Part shown: positions 25,925-37,060 of the stretch, piece after piece
Layout of the letters: the number at the start of each line of letters is the position of its first letter
Position numbering within the stretch: the stretch's first letter is position 1
Assembly: GCF_007827955.1 (NCBI RefSeq)
Contig: NZ_VITR01000002.1
Coordinates: 62,001 to 126,000, forward strand
Direction of reading: 5' to 3'
Length of the DNA stretch: 64,000 nt
From: Nitrospirillum pindoramense
Lineage (GTDB): Bacteria > Pseudomonadota > Alphaproteobacteria > Azospirillales > Azospirillaceae
The notes under the pieces: generated by a model
The model's database searches: none
What the model was told of the DNA's origin: nothing
What the model saw: only the letters and a program-made list of their open reading frames with translations
Translations under genes and position numbers: made by a program

Positions 25925-27309
25925 GGTCGCTTTGGCCGCTGGACACCATCGCCCGTCGTTTCGCCCTGACCATCATGGCGGCGGTGACAGTGGCCGCGAC
26001 CTTGAGCGCCCTGGCCGTCAGCTTCGCCGGCATCTGGCTGCCGCCGCCCGCCAACGAGGCCGGCCTGTTCCAGGCGGTCACCAGCATCAGCCACGCCATG
26101 GACACCGCCCCGCCGGAGATACGGCCGGCCCTGGCCCGCGCCGCGTCTACCAAGCTGTATGAGGTCGACTGGTACGACGCCGCCAGCCCCCTGGCCGTGG
26201 CGCTGGACCGGGAATCGGGACCGGAGGACATCCATCCCCTGCCCAGCCCCTGGCTGGAGGCACTGGGACAGCGGGCCCTGGTGTTCACCGCGACAGCGGC
26301 GGACGCGAGCCGCATGGGCTTGCGGGCCGACATGGGAACGCACCCGCGCCCACGCTTCCTGGGCGTGCCGCTGAAGGATGGCAGCTGGCTGGTCTACATG
26401 GCGCGGGACTGGTCCCGGGATCTGGTGCGTCTGTCCCGCATCGCCATCATCCTGGTGCTGCTGTTGCTGTCGGCCGCGGCCGTTTCGCTGATCGCGGCGC
26501 GGCAACTGTCCCGCCCCATCGAACGTATCGCCGCCGCCGCGCGGCAGTTCGGCACCGATCCCAAGGCGCCCCCCATCATCGAGTCGGGCCCTCGCGAACT
26601 GCGCGGTGTCATCCGGGCCTTCAACGGCATGCAGGGGCAGATCCAGAAGTTCGTGGGATACCGCACCGCCATGCTGGCGGCCATTTCGCACGACCTGCGC
26701 ACCCCTCTGACCCGCATGCGGCTGCGCGGCGAATTCGTAGAGGATCCGGTGCAACAGGCGCGGCTGTTCCGCGATGTAGACGAGATGCAGGCCATGGTGG
26801 ACGGGGCCTTGGCCTTTTTCCGCGATGACGCGGATGAGGAGGCGGTGACGGCCTTCGACCTGGCGGGCCTGCTGATCACCATCGCCGACGAATTCGCCGA
26901 CCAGGGAATCACCATCCCCTATGTGGGACCGCCGCATGCCGTCTATCGCGGCCGGCCCTTCGCACTCAAGCGCGCGTTCACCAATCTGGTCGAGAACGCC
27001 GTCAGGCACGCGACACCGCCGACGGTGACGCTGGATGACGCACAGGTGCAAAACGGGGCGGGAAACCTGGTCATCACGGTGCGGGACGAGGGCCCGGGCA
27101 TCCCGGACGATGCGCTGGAGCAGGTGTTCAGCCCGTTCTTCCGCCTGGACCGGTCCCGCAACCGGGTCACGGGCGGCGTGGGCCTGGGGCTGACCGCCGC
27201 GCTCGCCATCATCCGCGCCCATGGCGGCGACATCATCCTGTCCAACCGGATCCTGTCCAACCGGCCAGGCGGGGGGCTGGATGCCCGGGTGACGCTGCCC
27301 GTCACCTGA
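25921..27309 (+). CDS. EnvZ-type sensor histidine kinase
   Basis: 462 aa. First membrane helix ~residue 15-40 (FALTIMAAVTVAATLSALAVSFAGI), a periplasmic sensor domain of about 120 residues, second helix IAIILVLLLLSAAAVSLIAA, HAMP (RQLSRPIERIAAAARQFGTDP), then HisKA with the phospho-acceptor His in LAAISHDLRTPLTRMRLRG (~H257) and HATPase: NLVENAVRHA, VRDEGPGIPDDALEQVFSPFFRLDRSR, GGVGLGLTAALAI. A 15-base exact tandem duplication at 27235-27264 repeats ILSNR near the C-terminus. Forms a pair with the overlapping regulator gene. Confidence 0.95.
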   Translation: MRSLWPLDTIARRFALTIMAAVTVAATLSALAVSFAGIWLPPPANEAGLFQAVTSISHAMDTAPPEIRPALARAASTKLYEVDWYDAASPLAVALDRESGPEDIHPLPSPWLEALGQRALVFTATAADASRMGLRADMGTHPRPRFLGVPLKDGSWLVYMARDWSRDLVRLSRIAIILVLLLLSAAAVSLIAARQLSRPIERIAAAARQFGTDPKAPPIIESGPRELRGVIRAFNGMQGQIQKFVGYRTAMLAAISHDLRTPLTRMRLRGEFVEDPVQQARLFRDVDEMQAMVDGALAFFRDDADEEAVTAFDLAGLLITIADEFADQGITIPYVGPPHAVYRGRPFALKRAFTNLVENAVRHATPPTVTLDDAQVQNGAGNLVITVRDEGPGIPDDALEQVFSPFFRLDRSRNRVTGGVGLGLTAALAIIRAHGGDIILSNRILSNRPGGGLDARVTLPVT

Positions 27310-27313
27310 AAAT

Positions 27314-27347
27314 GAAACGGCCCGGACGGGACGGTCCGGGCCGTTTC
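27314..27347. terminator. Bidirectional terminator between sensor kinase and inositol-phosphatase genes
   Basis: AAACGGCCCGGAC pairs with GTCCGGGCCGTTT around a GGGACG-type loop, with A-rich and T-rich flanks on each side. It serves both convergent units. Confidence 0.8.
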
Positions 27348-27367
27348 CACTAATCGGAATAAACCCG

Positions 27368-28177
27368 TCAGCCGGCGGCCTTCTTGCCGGCGTTGCGCAG
27401 CAGCGTGCCCAGGGGCAGGTGCAGATGGGCGTTGGCGGCCAGCACGCTGGCGCCGCTCTGCGGGTTGCGCCCGCCGCCGATCTCGGTGGCGAAACCGCCG
27501 GCCTCGGTCACCATCAGCAGGCCCGCGGCCACGTCCCACGGCTTCAGGTTGGTCTCGAAGAAACCGTCGAAACGGCCGGCCGCGACATAGGCCAGGTCCA
27601 GGGCGGCGGCGCCGAGACGGCGGATGCCGGCGACCTCGCCCATCACCGCCTGCAACTGGGGCAGATAGGCGGCGTGGTCGCCATGGCCCTTGAACGGAAT
27701 GCCGGTGGCGATCAGGGCGTCGGGCATGGCGCGGCGGGCGGAAACACGCAGGCGGGTGTGGTTCAGGAAGGCGCCGGCGCCCTTTTCCGCCCAGAACATC
27801 TCATCATGCACCGGCTCGTACACCACGCCGGCGACGATCTCGCCTTCCTTCTCCAGCGCGATGGTGATGGCCCAGTGCGGCAGCCCGTGCAGGAAGTTGG
27901 TGGTGCCATCCAGCGGATCGACGATCCAGCGATGCGACGGGTCGCTGCCGGCGACGGTGCCCGTCTCCTCCAGCAGGAAGCCGAAGCTGGGACGGGCCTT
28001 GGCCAGTTCCTCGCGGATGATGTTTTCCGACTTGCGGTCGGCGGCGGACACGAAGTCCGCCGGGCCCTTGCGGGAAACCTGCAGCTGCTCCACCTCGCCG
28101 AAGTCGCGCACCAGGGCGCGGCCCGCCTTCTCGGCGGCTTTGGTCATGACGTTGAGGATAGCGGAACGGGCGGCCAT
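27368..28177 (-). CDS. suhB: Inositol monophosphatase family protein (SuhB-like)
   Basis: 269 aa magnesium-dependent phosphatase. Metal-binding motifs: SAADRKSENIIREEL, LEETGTVAGSDPSHRWIVDPLDGTTNFLHGLPHWAITIAL and KPWDVAAGLLMVTEAGG. It should release phosphate from inositol-1-phosphate or related sugar phosphates; E. coli SuhB also binds RNA polymerase in rRNA antitermination. EF-P lies 141 bases upstream on the same strand with a strong hairpin between. The gene symbol follows the closest well-known family member; other family roles such as histidinol-phosphatase or CysQ are possible. Confidence 0.9.
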   Translation of the reverse strand: MAARSAILNVMTKAAEKAGRALVRDFGEVEQLQVSRKGPADFVSAADRKSENIIREELAKARPSFGFLLEETGTVAGSDPSHRWIVDPLDGTTNFLHGLPHWAITIALEKEGEIVAGVVYEPVHDEMFWAEKGAGAFLNHTRLRVSARRAMPDALIATGIPFKGHGDHAAYLPQLQAVMGEVAGIRRLGAAALDLAYVAAGRFDGFFETNLKPWDVAAGLLMVTEAGGFATEIGGGRNPQSGASVLAANAHLHLPLGTLLRNAGKKAAG

Positions 28178-28241
28178 GGGGTGTCCCTTTTGATCTCATC
28201 ACGGGGCAGGTCCCCGGGGGACCGCCCTACCATAAAAGCCG

Positions 28242-28275
28242 AGAGCGAATTCCACCGGAAGGCGGAATTCGCTCT
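28242..28275 (-). repeat. Long hairpin with GGAA loop between efp and the inositol-phosphatase gene
   Basis: AGAGCGAATTCC (28242-28253) pairs with GGAATTCGCTCT (28264-28275); after one A/C mismatch two more pairs close a GGAA loop (on the minus strand the loop reads TTCC). No T run follows. It could be a REP-like element or an RNA structure affecting expression of the downstream gene relative to efp. Confidence 0.55.
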
Positions 28276-28317
28276 GGCAACGAACCAGCCGCCCGAGGGC
28301 GGCGGCGGGAAGGAGGC

Positions 28318-28887
28318 TTAGTCCTTCGCGCGTTCCATATATTCGCCCTCGGCGGTGCTGACCACCACGCGGGTGCCGGCTTCGATGTGCGGCGGAACCA
28401 GGATGCGCACACCGTTTTCCAGCACGGCCGGCTTGTAGGAGGAAGAGGCCGTCTGGCCCTTCACCACCGGGTCGGCCTCGGTGATCCGCAGGGTCACGGT
28501 CTGTGGCAGTTCGACGGACAGCGGCGCGCCTTCGAAGGTCTGCACCGTCACTTCCATGCCATCGGTCAGGAAGACCTTGCCGTCACCAACGACATCGCCG
28601 GGGATGGAGACCTGCTCGAAGGTTTCCTTGTCCATGAAGGTGTAGCTGTCGCCGTCCTCGGCGAACAGGAAGGTCATCTCATGTTCGTCCAGGCGGGCAC
28701 GTTCCACGCTTTCCTGGGTACGGAAGCGCTCGATCGTCTTGGTGCCCGTGCGCACGTCCTTCATCTCGATCTGGATGAAGGCGCCGCCCTTGCCGGGCTG
28801 CACGATCTGCGTCTTCACGACCACCCACAGCTTGCCGTTATTCTCCATAACGTGGCCGGGGCGCATGGTGTTGGCGTTAACCTTCAT
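28318..28887 (-). CDS. efp: Elongation factor P
   Basis: 189 aa three-domain, tRNA-shaped translation factor that rescues ribosomes stalled at consecutive prolines. Domain I (MKVNANTMRPGHVMENNGKLWVVVKTQIVQPGKGGAF) carries the modification loop with Lys33 at the position modified by EpmA; domains II and III follow (ERFRTQESVERARLDEHEMTFLFAEDGDSYTFMDKETFEQVSI and VTLRITEADPVVKGQTASSSYKPAVLENGVRILVPPHIEAGTRVVVSTAEGEY). A lysine loop fits with the epmA gene in this window. A promoter at 28928-28956 precedes it by about 40 bases. Confidence 0.98.
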   Translation of the reverse strand: MKVNANTMRPGHVMENNGKLWVVVKTQIVQPGKGGAFIQIEMKDVRTGTKTIERFRTQESVERARLDEHEMTFLFAEDGDSYTFMDKETFEQVSIPGDVVGDGKVFLTDGMEVTVQTFEGAPLSVELPQTVTLRITEADPVVKGQTASSSYKPAVLENGVRILVPPHIEAGTRVVVSTAEGEYMERAKD

Positions 28888-28927
28888 GGTGCTTCAACTT
28901 TAACCTGGGTGTTTGTGAGCGGCGGGG

Positions 28928-28956
28928 ACCCTAGCAGCTTGTGGCCGGCCGGACAA
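28928..28956 (-). promoter_or_regulatory. Predicted promoter of efp
   Basis: Minus strand TTGTCC (28956-28951), 17 bases, TAGGGT (28933-28928). Good spacing, moderate match to the consensus. Confidence 0.5.
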
Positions 28957-29071
28957 GGTCGGCCGAAATTCCCCGGGCGCATGCCCCTTCGGCGTTATGC
29001 CTCGCGAAAGAGGCCGACCTGGCCCCGCGATGGGGGCGGCAGGGGACGGGTGCCCGCGGAACCGCCCACGG

Positions 29072-29107
29072 AAAAAGGCCCGGCGGGCGGATGCCAGCCG
29101 GGCCTGA
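29072..29107 (-). terminator. Rho-independent terminator after the small lipoprotein gene
   Basis: On the minus strand AGGCCCGGC pairs with GCCGGGCCT and is followed by TTTTTCC. It lies about 70 bases after the stop at 29173. Confidence 0.75.
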
Positions 29108-29172
29108 TCAAGTCTGGGATGGGAAACAGGGAATGAGGGGATTCAAGAAGATAAAAAGGCGGTCAACGAGAC

Positions 29173-29385
29173 TCAGGGCTTAATCAGGGCGCCGACCGCG
29201 GCACCACCCGCGGCGCCGATCGCCGCACCTGCCAGAACCGGACCGCCCACGATGGCGGTCAGGGCGGCACCGCCTGCGGCGCCGATGGCGCCACCAGACA
29301 GCGCGCGCTGCTGGCGGGCGTTCAGACCGGAGCAACCGGCCAACAGGGAGCCAGCGACAACGACGATGACAGCTTTCTTCAACAT
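29173..29385 (-). CDS. Small glycine-zipper lipoprotein
   Basis: 70 aa. MLKKAVIVVVAGSLLAGCSGLN is a lipoprotein signal with lipobox LAGC (Cys18). The mature part is a glycine zipper: GGAIGAAGGAALTAIVGGPVLAGAAIGAAGGAAVGALI, GxxxG-type repeats that can pack as paired membrane helices (YMGG/17-kDa antigen-like). Such proteins sit in the outer or inner membrane and are often stress-induced. No operon partner; it has its own terminator. Function unknown beyond family. Confidence 0.85.
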   Translation of the reverse strand: MLKKAVIVVVAGSLLAGCSGLNARQQRALSGGAIGAAGGAALTAIVGGPVLAGAAIGAAGGAAVGALIKP

Positions 29386-29413
29386 GATGGCCTCGGTGCT
29401 CTCTTGTTTTGAA

Positions 29414-29444
29414 CCGGGGCGGAACCTGAAGGGTGCCGCCCCGG
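29414..29444 (-). terminator. Hairpin between the two small envelope-protein genes
   Basis: CCGGGGCGG (29414-29422) with CCGCCCCGG (29436-29444), 13-base loop. The following minus-strand bases (TTCAAAACAAG) are only weakly U-rich in RNA, so this is a moderate terminator candidate. Confidence 0.45.
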
Positions 29445-29489
29445 GCCGGACTTGATGCCGACTGAATGGGATGGGCTAGGTGGATAGGG

Positions 29490-29807
29490 TCAGCGGATGG
29501 GGATGACCACGTTCAGGCCGACCGGCGGATAATAGACCGGCGGGGGCGGCGGGGGGGCGTAGTACACCGGGGGCGGCGGCACGTACACCGGACGGGGCGG
29601 CGGGGCGTAGTAGTACGGGGGGGGCGCCACGTAGACCCGGGGACCGTAGTAATCGTGATAGCGGTAGTAGCCGCGGTGATGGTGCCAGTACTCATCAGCC
29701 TTGGCCTTGGTCGCGGTCAGACCGGATGCGGCGACCCCGACCACGACCAGGGCGGCAACCGCGGCAAAGCGCTTTACCTTCGCCAGACGCAGGAAATCGC
29801 TCGTCAT
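29490..29807 (-). CDS. Secreted proline/tyrosine-rich small protein
   Basis: 105 aa from ATG 29807 (MTSDFLRLAKVKRFAAVAALVVVGVAASGLTATKAKAD); the first part is a signal peptide. The mature protein starts EYWHHHRGYYRYHDYYGPRVYVAPPP and then repeats PPPxY/VYxPP units (YYYAPPPRPVYVPPPPVYYAPPPPPPVYYPP). The low-complexity sequence suggests an extended, wall- or surface-associated protein; His and Tyr clusters might bind metal. No specific family function is known to me. An in-frame ATG at 29822 would add five residues. Confidence 0.75.
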   Translation of the reverse strand: MTSDFLRLAKVKRFAAVAALVVVGVAASGLTATKAKADEYWHHHRGYYRYHDYYGPRVYVAPPPYYYAPPPRPVYVPPPPVYYAPPPPPPVYYPPVGLNVVIPIR

Positions 29808-29935
29808 GATCTTAACCTCCAAAACGTGGGACGCTCGCTTGTCGGCTGATGCCGTCGTCGGCTTCCCATGACTGGTAATCTGAAGGTGGATGTTGACGAT
29901 TTAAGGGCGATGTTTGCCTTAATGCGACCGCAATT

Positions 29936-29972
29936 AAAAACGGCCGGAAGCAACACACTCCCGGCCGTTTCG
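29936..29972 (-). terminator. Rho-independent terminator of the gamma-glutamyltransferase gene
   Basis: Minus strand AAACGGCCGGG pairs with CCGGCCGTTT around an 11-13-base loop and runs into TTTTTAATT. It ends the transcript from 30002-31714. Confidence 0.8.
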
Positions 29973-30001
29973 TCAATTAATTCAATGAACTGGTGGCTTG
30001 A

Positions 30002-31714
<1,713 letters not shown>

Positions 31715-31886
31715 CAACCGACCCTTGCCACCCTCGCCACCCTGCCAGGACCCCATCGGTCACCCCTCTTGTTTGCATCGTTGTCCGCTCAACCGCGGAA
31801 GCGTTCAGCATGCCCAGGTCGCCCGCGAAAGATAAGATGATTTTGCGCTGCGACAGGATGAGCGGGGCTTGATCTTCATCTCATAT

Positions 31887-31903
31887 ATGGGAAATATTCC
31901 CAT
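31887..31903 (+). promoter_or_regulatory. Candidate operator for the XRE-cupin regulator
   Basis: ATGGGAAATATTCCCAT: 7-base arms ATGGGAA/TTCCCAT with ATA between, one base upstream of the ATG at 31905 and in the divergent ggt/regulator interval. If that ATG is the start, the mRNA is leaderless or nearly so, and the site overlaps the -10 region. Confidence 0.5.
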
Positions 31904-31904
31904 T

Positions 31905-32480
31905 ATGGAACAGACGCCCGCCCCCGCCCCTTTCGACCAACGCCTGGCCGCCCGCCTGGCAAGCCTGCGCCTGGAACGCGGCTGGACGCTGGAAACCCTG
32001 GCGGAGCACAGCGGCATCAGCCGGGCCACCCTATCCCGCCTGGAGCGGGGGGAGACCAGCCCCACCGCCGCCCTGCTGGGGCGGCTGTGCACCGCCTACG
32101 AACGGCCCATGTCCCGCCTGCTGGCGGAGGTGGAGGCCGATCCGCAGCAGTTCATCCCCCGCGCCTCCCAGCCCGTCTGGACCGATCCGGAAACCGGCTT
32201 CCACCGTCGGGGCATCTCCCCGCCCGCCACCGGCTATATGACGGAGATGGTGGAGGGCACGCTGCCGCCGGGTGCCGTCATCGCCTATCAGGCGCCCCCG
32301 GTGGCGGGGCTGGAGCATCATTTGTGGATGCTGTCGGGCCGGCTGGACCTGACTTTGGACGGCACACGCCACGCCCTGTCGGCGGGGGACATGCTGCGCT
32401 ACCGACTGACGGGCGGCAGCCGCTTCCACTGCCCCGGCCCGGACGCCGCGCATTACGTCATCGCCATCACCCGCCCCTGA
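31905..32480 (+). CDS. XRE-family transcriptional regulator with C-terminal cupin sensor
   Basis: 191 aa from ATG 31905 (MEQTPAPAPFDQRLAARL). N-terminal helix-turn-helix: LRLERGWTLETLAEHSGISRATLSRLERGETSPTAALLGRLCTAYE. The C-terminal half is a cupin (VIAYQAPPVAGLEHHLWMLSGRLDLTLDGTRHALSAGDMLRYRLTGGSRFHCPG), likely binding a small ligand. In-frame earlier starts exist (31869, 31887) but would run through the palindrome. It is followed after 17 bases by a GNAT gene, a common pairing. The palindrome just upstream suggests autoregulation. Confidence 0.9.
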   Translation: MEQTPAPAPFDQRLAARLASLRLERGWTLETLAEHSGISRATLSRLERGETSPTAALLGRLCTAYERPMSRLLAEVEADPQQFIPRASQPVWTDPETGFHRRGISPPATGYMTEMVEGTLPPGAVIAYQAPPVAGLEHHLWMLSGRLDLTLDGTRHALSAGDMLRYRLTGGSRFHCPGPDAAHYVIAITRP

Positions 32481-32497
32481 GCCACCGCCGAGCCATC

Positions 32498-33046
32498 ATG
32501 ACCAGCCTGACCATCCGCGAAATCCCCGCCGCCGAGCTGGACGCCCTGACCCCGGCGCTGAGCGGCATCCTGCACGCCTGCATCCTGGGCGGGGCCAGCG
32601 TCGGCTTCATCCTGCCCTTCACCGAGGGCGAAGCCGCCGCCTTCTGGCAAGGCCTGCGGCCGGGCCTGGAGACGGGAGGGCGGCGCCTGCTGGGCGCCTG
32701 GCTGGGAAACCGCCTGGTGGGCACGGTGCAGTTGCTGCTGGCCGGCCCGCCCAACGGCCGCCACCGGGCGGAGGTCGCCAAAATGCTGGTCCATCCCGAC
32801 GCCCGCCAACGCGGCATCGGCCGCGCCTTGATGACCGCCGTCGAGGCGCTGGCCCGGACGGAGGGGCGCACCCTGCTGCTGCTGGACACCGGCAGTGACG
32901 AGGGCCGGGCGCTGTACCGCTCCGTCGGGTTCCAGACCGTGGGCGACATCCCAGGATATGCCATCCATGTCGATGGCTCAGCCCTGGCCACGACCATCCT
33001 GTACAAGCATTTAACAGAATCAACGACGGGGAATTACGGCGCCTGA
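32498..33046 (+). CDS. GNAT family N-acetyltransferase
   Basis: 182 aa. MTSLTIREIPAAELDALTPALSGIL; the acetyl-CoA binding signature is AEVAKMLVHPDARQRGIGRALMTAVEALARTEGRTLLLLDTGSDEGRALYRSVGFQTVGDIPGYAI. Likely acetylates a small amine; substrate unknown. It forms an operon with the XRE-cupin regulator, so its expression may respond to the cupin ligand. The frame is open upstream but that part is out of frame with the regulator gene and not GNAT-like. Confidence 0.88.
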   Translation: MTSLTIREIPAAELDALTPALSGILHACILGGASVGFILPFTEGEAAAFWQGLRPGLETGGRRLLGAWLGNRLVGTVQLLLAGPPNGRHRAEVAKMLVHPDARQRGIGRALMTAVEALARTEGRTLLLLDTGSDEGRALYRSVGFQTVGDIPGYAIHVDGSALATTILYKHLTESTTGNYGA

Positions 33047-33261
33047 ACGGCGTTACCTCGGCCAATTACCCGCCATCGCCAGTAAAAAATGTTGCGCCCG
33101 CAGCATTTTCACCCCCGCGCGCCCTGCCCCCGCCTTGCCGCCCCTGCGCACTAGGGTTAAGGTCGCAGCCGGTCCCGGCAGGGCGGACCCGCGCCAAAGC
33201 CGGCGGGGGAACCGGCCCGAAACGCGCCGGACAGCCATGAATAGGGGCGGTTAAGGCGGCA

Positions 33262-34194
33262 ATGGGTTTCACGCTGGCAGTCGGCACATTCCTACAGCAT
33301 TTGATCAACGGCCTGACCCTGGGCGCCATCTACGGACTGATCGCCATCGGCTACACCATGGTGTACGGCATCATCCGCATGATCAATTTCGCCCATGGCG
33401 AGATTTACATGATCGGCGCCTTCATCGCCGTCACCACCTTCACCCTGCTGCTGGGGGCGGGCGTGACCTCGGTGCCGCTGGCCCTGGTCATCGTGCTGGC
33501 CATCTCCTGCACCTTCACCGCCGCCTATGGCTGGACCATCGAGCGCGTGGCCTATCGGCCGCTGCGCACGGCGCCCAAGCTGGCGCCCTTCATCTCCGCC
33601 ATCGGCATGTCCATCCTGCTGCAGAACTTCGTCATGCTGACCCAGGGCGCGCGGTCGAAGTCGCTGCCCCCGGTCATGACGGGCGGCGTCACCCTGTGGC
33701 ACGACGGCGACTTCAGCTTGGGCCTGACCAACATCCAGATGTTCATCATCCTGCTGACCGTGGCGCTGATGGCCGGGTTCACCCTGGTCATCAACCGCAC
33801 CGCCCTGGGCCGCGCCCAGCGGGCGTGTGAGCAGGACCGGACCATGGCGGCATTGCTGGGCATCAATGTGGACCGCACCATCTCCCTAACCTTCGTGCTG
33901 GGGGCCGGGCTGGCGGCGGTGGCCGGCGTCATGGTCACGCTCTATTACGGCGTCATCGACTTCTACATCGGCTTCCTGGCCGGCATGAAGGCCTTCACCG
34001 CCGCCGTGCTGGGCGGCATCGGCAGCCTGCCGGGCGCCATGCTGGGCGGCCTGCTGATCGGCCTGATCGAGGCCTTCTTCTCCGGCTACGTCTCCAGCGC
34101 CTATAAGGACGTGGCGGCGTTTTCCATCCTGATCCTGGTGCTGGTGGTCCGCCCCTCGGGCCTGCTGGGCCGTCCTGACATCGAGAAGGTGTGA
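33262..34194 (+). CDS. livH: Branched-chain amino acid ABC transporter permease LivH
   Basis: 310 aa inner-membrane permease with about eight hydrophobic helices. [45 protein letters not shown] is the characteristic LivH opening; [37 protein letters not shown] holds the EAA-like loop for the ATPases; [30 protein letters not shown] closes it. First gene of livHMGF, all tightly spaced. AAGGCGG precedes the ATG by 5 bases. Substrate class is inferred from the family. Confidence 0.95.
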   Translation: MGFTLAVGTFLQHLINGLTLGAIYGLIAIGYTMVYGIIRMINFAHGEIYMIGAFIAVTTFTLLLGAGVTSVPLALVIVLAISCTFTAAYGWTIERVAYRPLRTAPKLAPFISAIGMSILLQNFVMLTQGARSKSLPPVMTGGVTLWHDGDFSLGLTNIQMFIILLTVALMAGFTLVINRTALGRAQRACEQDRTMAALLGINVDRTISLTFVLGAGLAAVAGVMVTLYYGVIDFYIGFLAGMKAFTAAVLGGIGSLPGAMLGGLLIGLIEAFFSGYVSSAYKDVAAFSILILVLVVRPSGLLGRPDIEKV

Positions 34195-34198
34195 GGTC

Positions 34199-35503
34199 AT
34201 GGCCGCACCCGCTAACGCCCCGATTCCTTTCCCCCATCGCCTGCGCGACGCCGGCATCGCCGGCCTGGTCGCCATGGCGTTGGCCGTGCCCTTCCTGGGC
34301 CTGCGCACCGTCAACCTGGACCAAGGGTTGGTGGTGCAGACCAACCTGGCCTATGTGCCCCTGGCCGGCGTCCTCGTCTTCCTGGGCCGGCTGATCCTGG
34401 GCCTCCTGGCGGGTCCGCTGGCCAAAGCCACAGCCCCCCTCGCCAACTGGCGACCGCCGGCCAGTACCCAGCGCCTGCGTCCCTGGGGTGGCCCGCTGCT
34501 GGTGCTGGCCGCCGCCGCCCTGCCTTTCCTGCCCTTCGCCAACCGTTACATCATCGACCTGGGCACAACGGCGCTGATCTACATCCTGCTGGCGACAGGC
34601 CTGAACATCACCGTCGGCCTGGCCGGGCTGCTGGATTTGGGCTTCGCCGCCTTCTACGCCATCGGCGCCTATACCTGCGCCCTGACCACCACGCAGTTGC
34701 ATTGGGGGTTCTGGCCGGCGCTGGCGGCGGGGGGGCTGGCGTCCAGCCTGTTCGCCGTGCTGCTGTCCCTGCCCATCCTGCGGCTGCGCGGCGACTATCT
34801 CGCCATCGTCACCCTGGGCTTTGGCGAGATCACCCGCATCGTCATCCTGAACTGGCAGAGCCTGACCGGCGGGCCCAACGGCGTCTCCGGCATCGCCCGA
34901 CCCACCCTGTTCGGCCTGACCTTCGACCGGCGGGCGCCGGAGGGCGGCCACACCTTCAGCGAAATCACCGGCATCGCCTACGCGCCGGAACACCGGCTGA
35001 TCTTTCTCTATCTGCTCATCCTGGCGCTGACCGCGCTGGCGGCCTACACCGTGGCCCGCCTGCGCCGCCTGCCCATCGGCCGCGCCTGGGAGGCCCTGCG
35101 CGAGGATGAGATCGCCTGTCGCTCCCTGGGGATCAACCCCACCATGGTGAAGGTTTCCGCCTATGCCACCGGCGCCCTGATGGGCGGGCTGGCCGGCTGC
35201 TTCTTCGCCGCCCGCCAGGGCTTCGTCAGCCCGGAAAGCTTCGGCTTCATGGAGTCGGCCACCATCCTGGCCATCGTGGTGCTGGGCGGCATGGGTAGCC
35301 AGGCGGGCGTGATCATCGCGGCCTTGTTCATCGTCGTGCTGCCGGAGCTGGCGCGCGGCTTCGCCGACTACCGCATGCTGGCCTTCGGCCTGGCCATGAT
35401 CCTGATCATGATCTGGAAGCCGGGCGGCCTGCTGGCCGGCCGCCTGCCGACCATCCGGCTGTCGACCGCCAAGCCCAAGCCCGTGGCGGAGGCCGCGTTA
35501 TGA
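34199..35503 (+). CDS. livM: Branched-chain amino acid ABC transporter permease LivM
   Basis: 434 aa, longer than LivH because of an N-terminal extension with extra helices ([40 protein letters not shown]). The core reads [33 protein letters not shown], the cytoplasmic loop [52 protein letters not shown], and [24 protein letters not shown]. Starts 4 bases after livH and overlaps livG by 4. Pairs with LivH to form the membrane channel. Confidence 0.95.
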   Translation: MAAPANAPIPFPHRLRDAGIAGLVAMALAVPFLGLRTVNLDQGLVVQTNLAYVPLAGVLVFLGRLILGLLAGPLAKATAPLANWRPPASTQRLRPWGGPLLVLAAAALPFLPFANRYIIDLGTTALIYILLATGLNITVGLAGLLDLGFAAFYAIGAYTCALTTTQLHWGFWPALAAGGLASSLFAVLLSLPILRLRGDYLAIVTLGFGEITRIVILNWQSLTGGPNGVSGIARPTLFGLTFDRRAPEGGHTFSEITGIAYAPEHRLIFLYLLILALTALAAYTVARLRRLPIGRAWEALREDEIACRSLGINPTMVKVSAYATGALMGGLAGCFFAARQGFVSPESFGFMESATILAIVVLGGMGSQAGVIIAALFIVVLPELARGFADYRMLAFGLAMILIMIWKPGGLLAGRLPTIRLSTAKPKPVAEAAL

Positions 35504-36332
35504 CGACTGAGCCCCTTCTTGATGTTCAGGGCCTTACCATGCGCTTCGGCGGCCTGCTGGCCGTGGACGGCGTGGACCTGACCGCCGACCGCAACCGCAT
35601 CACCGCCTTGATCGGCCCCAACGGCGCCGGCAAGACCACCATCTTCAACTGCCTGACCGGCTTCTACAGACCCACGGCCGGCCGGCTGCTGCTGCGCCAC
35701 CCGACCCGGGGGCCCATCGAGCTGCAAAAGCTGAAGGGCTACGGCGTCGCCCGCACCGGCGTCGTGCGCACCTTCCAGAACATCCGCCTGTTCCCCAGCA
35801 TGACAGTGCTGGAAAACCTGCTGGTGGCCCAGCACCAGACGCTGATGCCCAAATCCGTCTTCTCCCTGGCCGGCCTGCTGAACCTGAAGGGCTGGCGCGC
35901 GGCGGAAGAGGCGGCGGTGGAAACGGCGCGCGACTGGCTGCGCCGGCTGGACCTGCTGGCCGTGGCGGATGAGGCGGCGGGCAACCTGTCCTACGGCATG
36001 CAGCGCCGGGTGGAGATCGCCCGCGCCATGAGCACCAACCCCCTGCTGCTGTGCCTGGATGAGCCGGCGGCGGGATTGAACCCCCGCGAAACGCGGGCGC
36101 TGGCCGACCTGCTGGCCGGCATCCGCGCCGAACACGGCATCGGCATCCTGCTGATCGAACATGACATGGGCCTGGTCATGGACATTTCCGACCGCATCTT
36201 CGTCGTCGACCATGGCGCCCGCATCGCCGCCGGCACGCCCGCCGAAATCCGCAATGACGCGCGGGTGATCAAGGCCTATCTGGGCGAACCCGACGCGGAC
36301 GATCTGGCGCACGCCGGCGTGGGGGCCCCCTG

Positions 36333-36333
<1 letters not shown>
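35500..36333 (+). CDS. livG: Branched-chain amino acid ABC transporter ATP-binding protein LivG
   Basis: 277 aa. Walker [20 protein letters not shown]-loop [22 protein letters not shown], signature [15 protein letters not shown], Walker [21 protein letters not shown]-loop [22 protein letters not shown]. Overlaps livM by 4 bases (ATGA) and abuts livF. One of two ATPases energising the liv permease. Confidence 0.96.
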
Positions 36334-37058
<725 letters not shown>

Positions 37059-37060
37059 CC

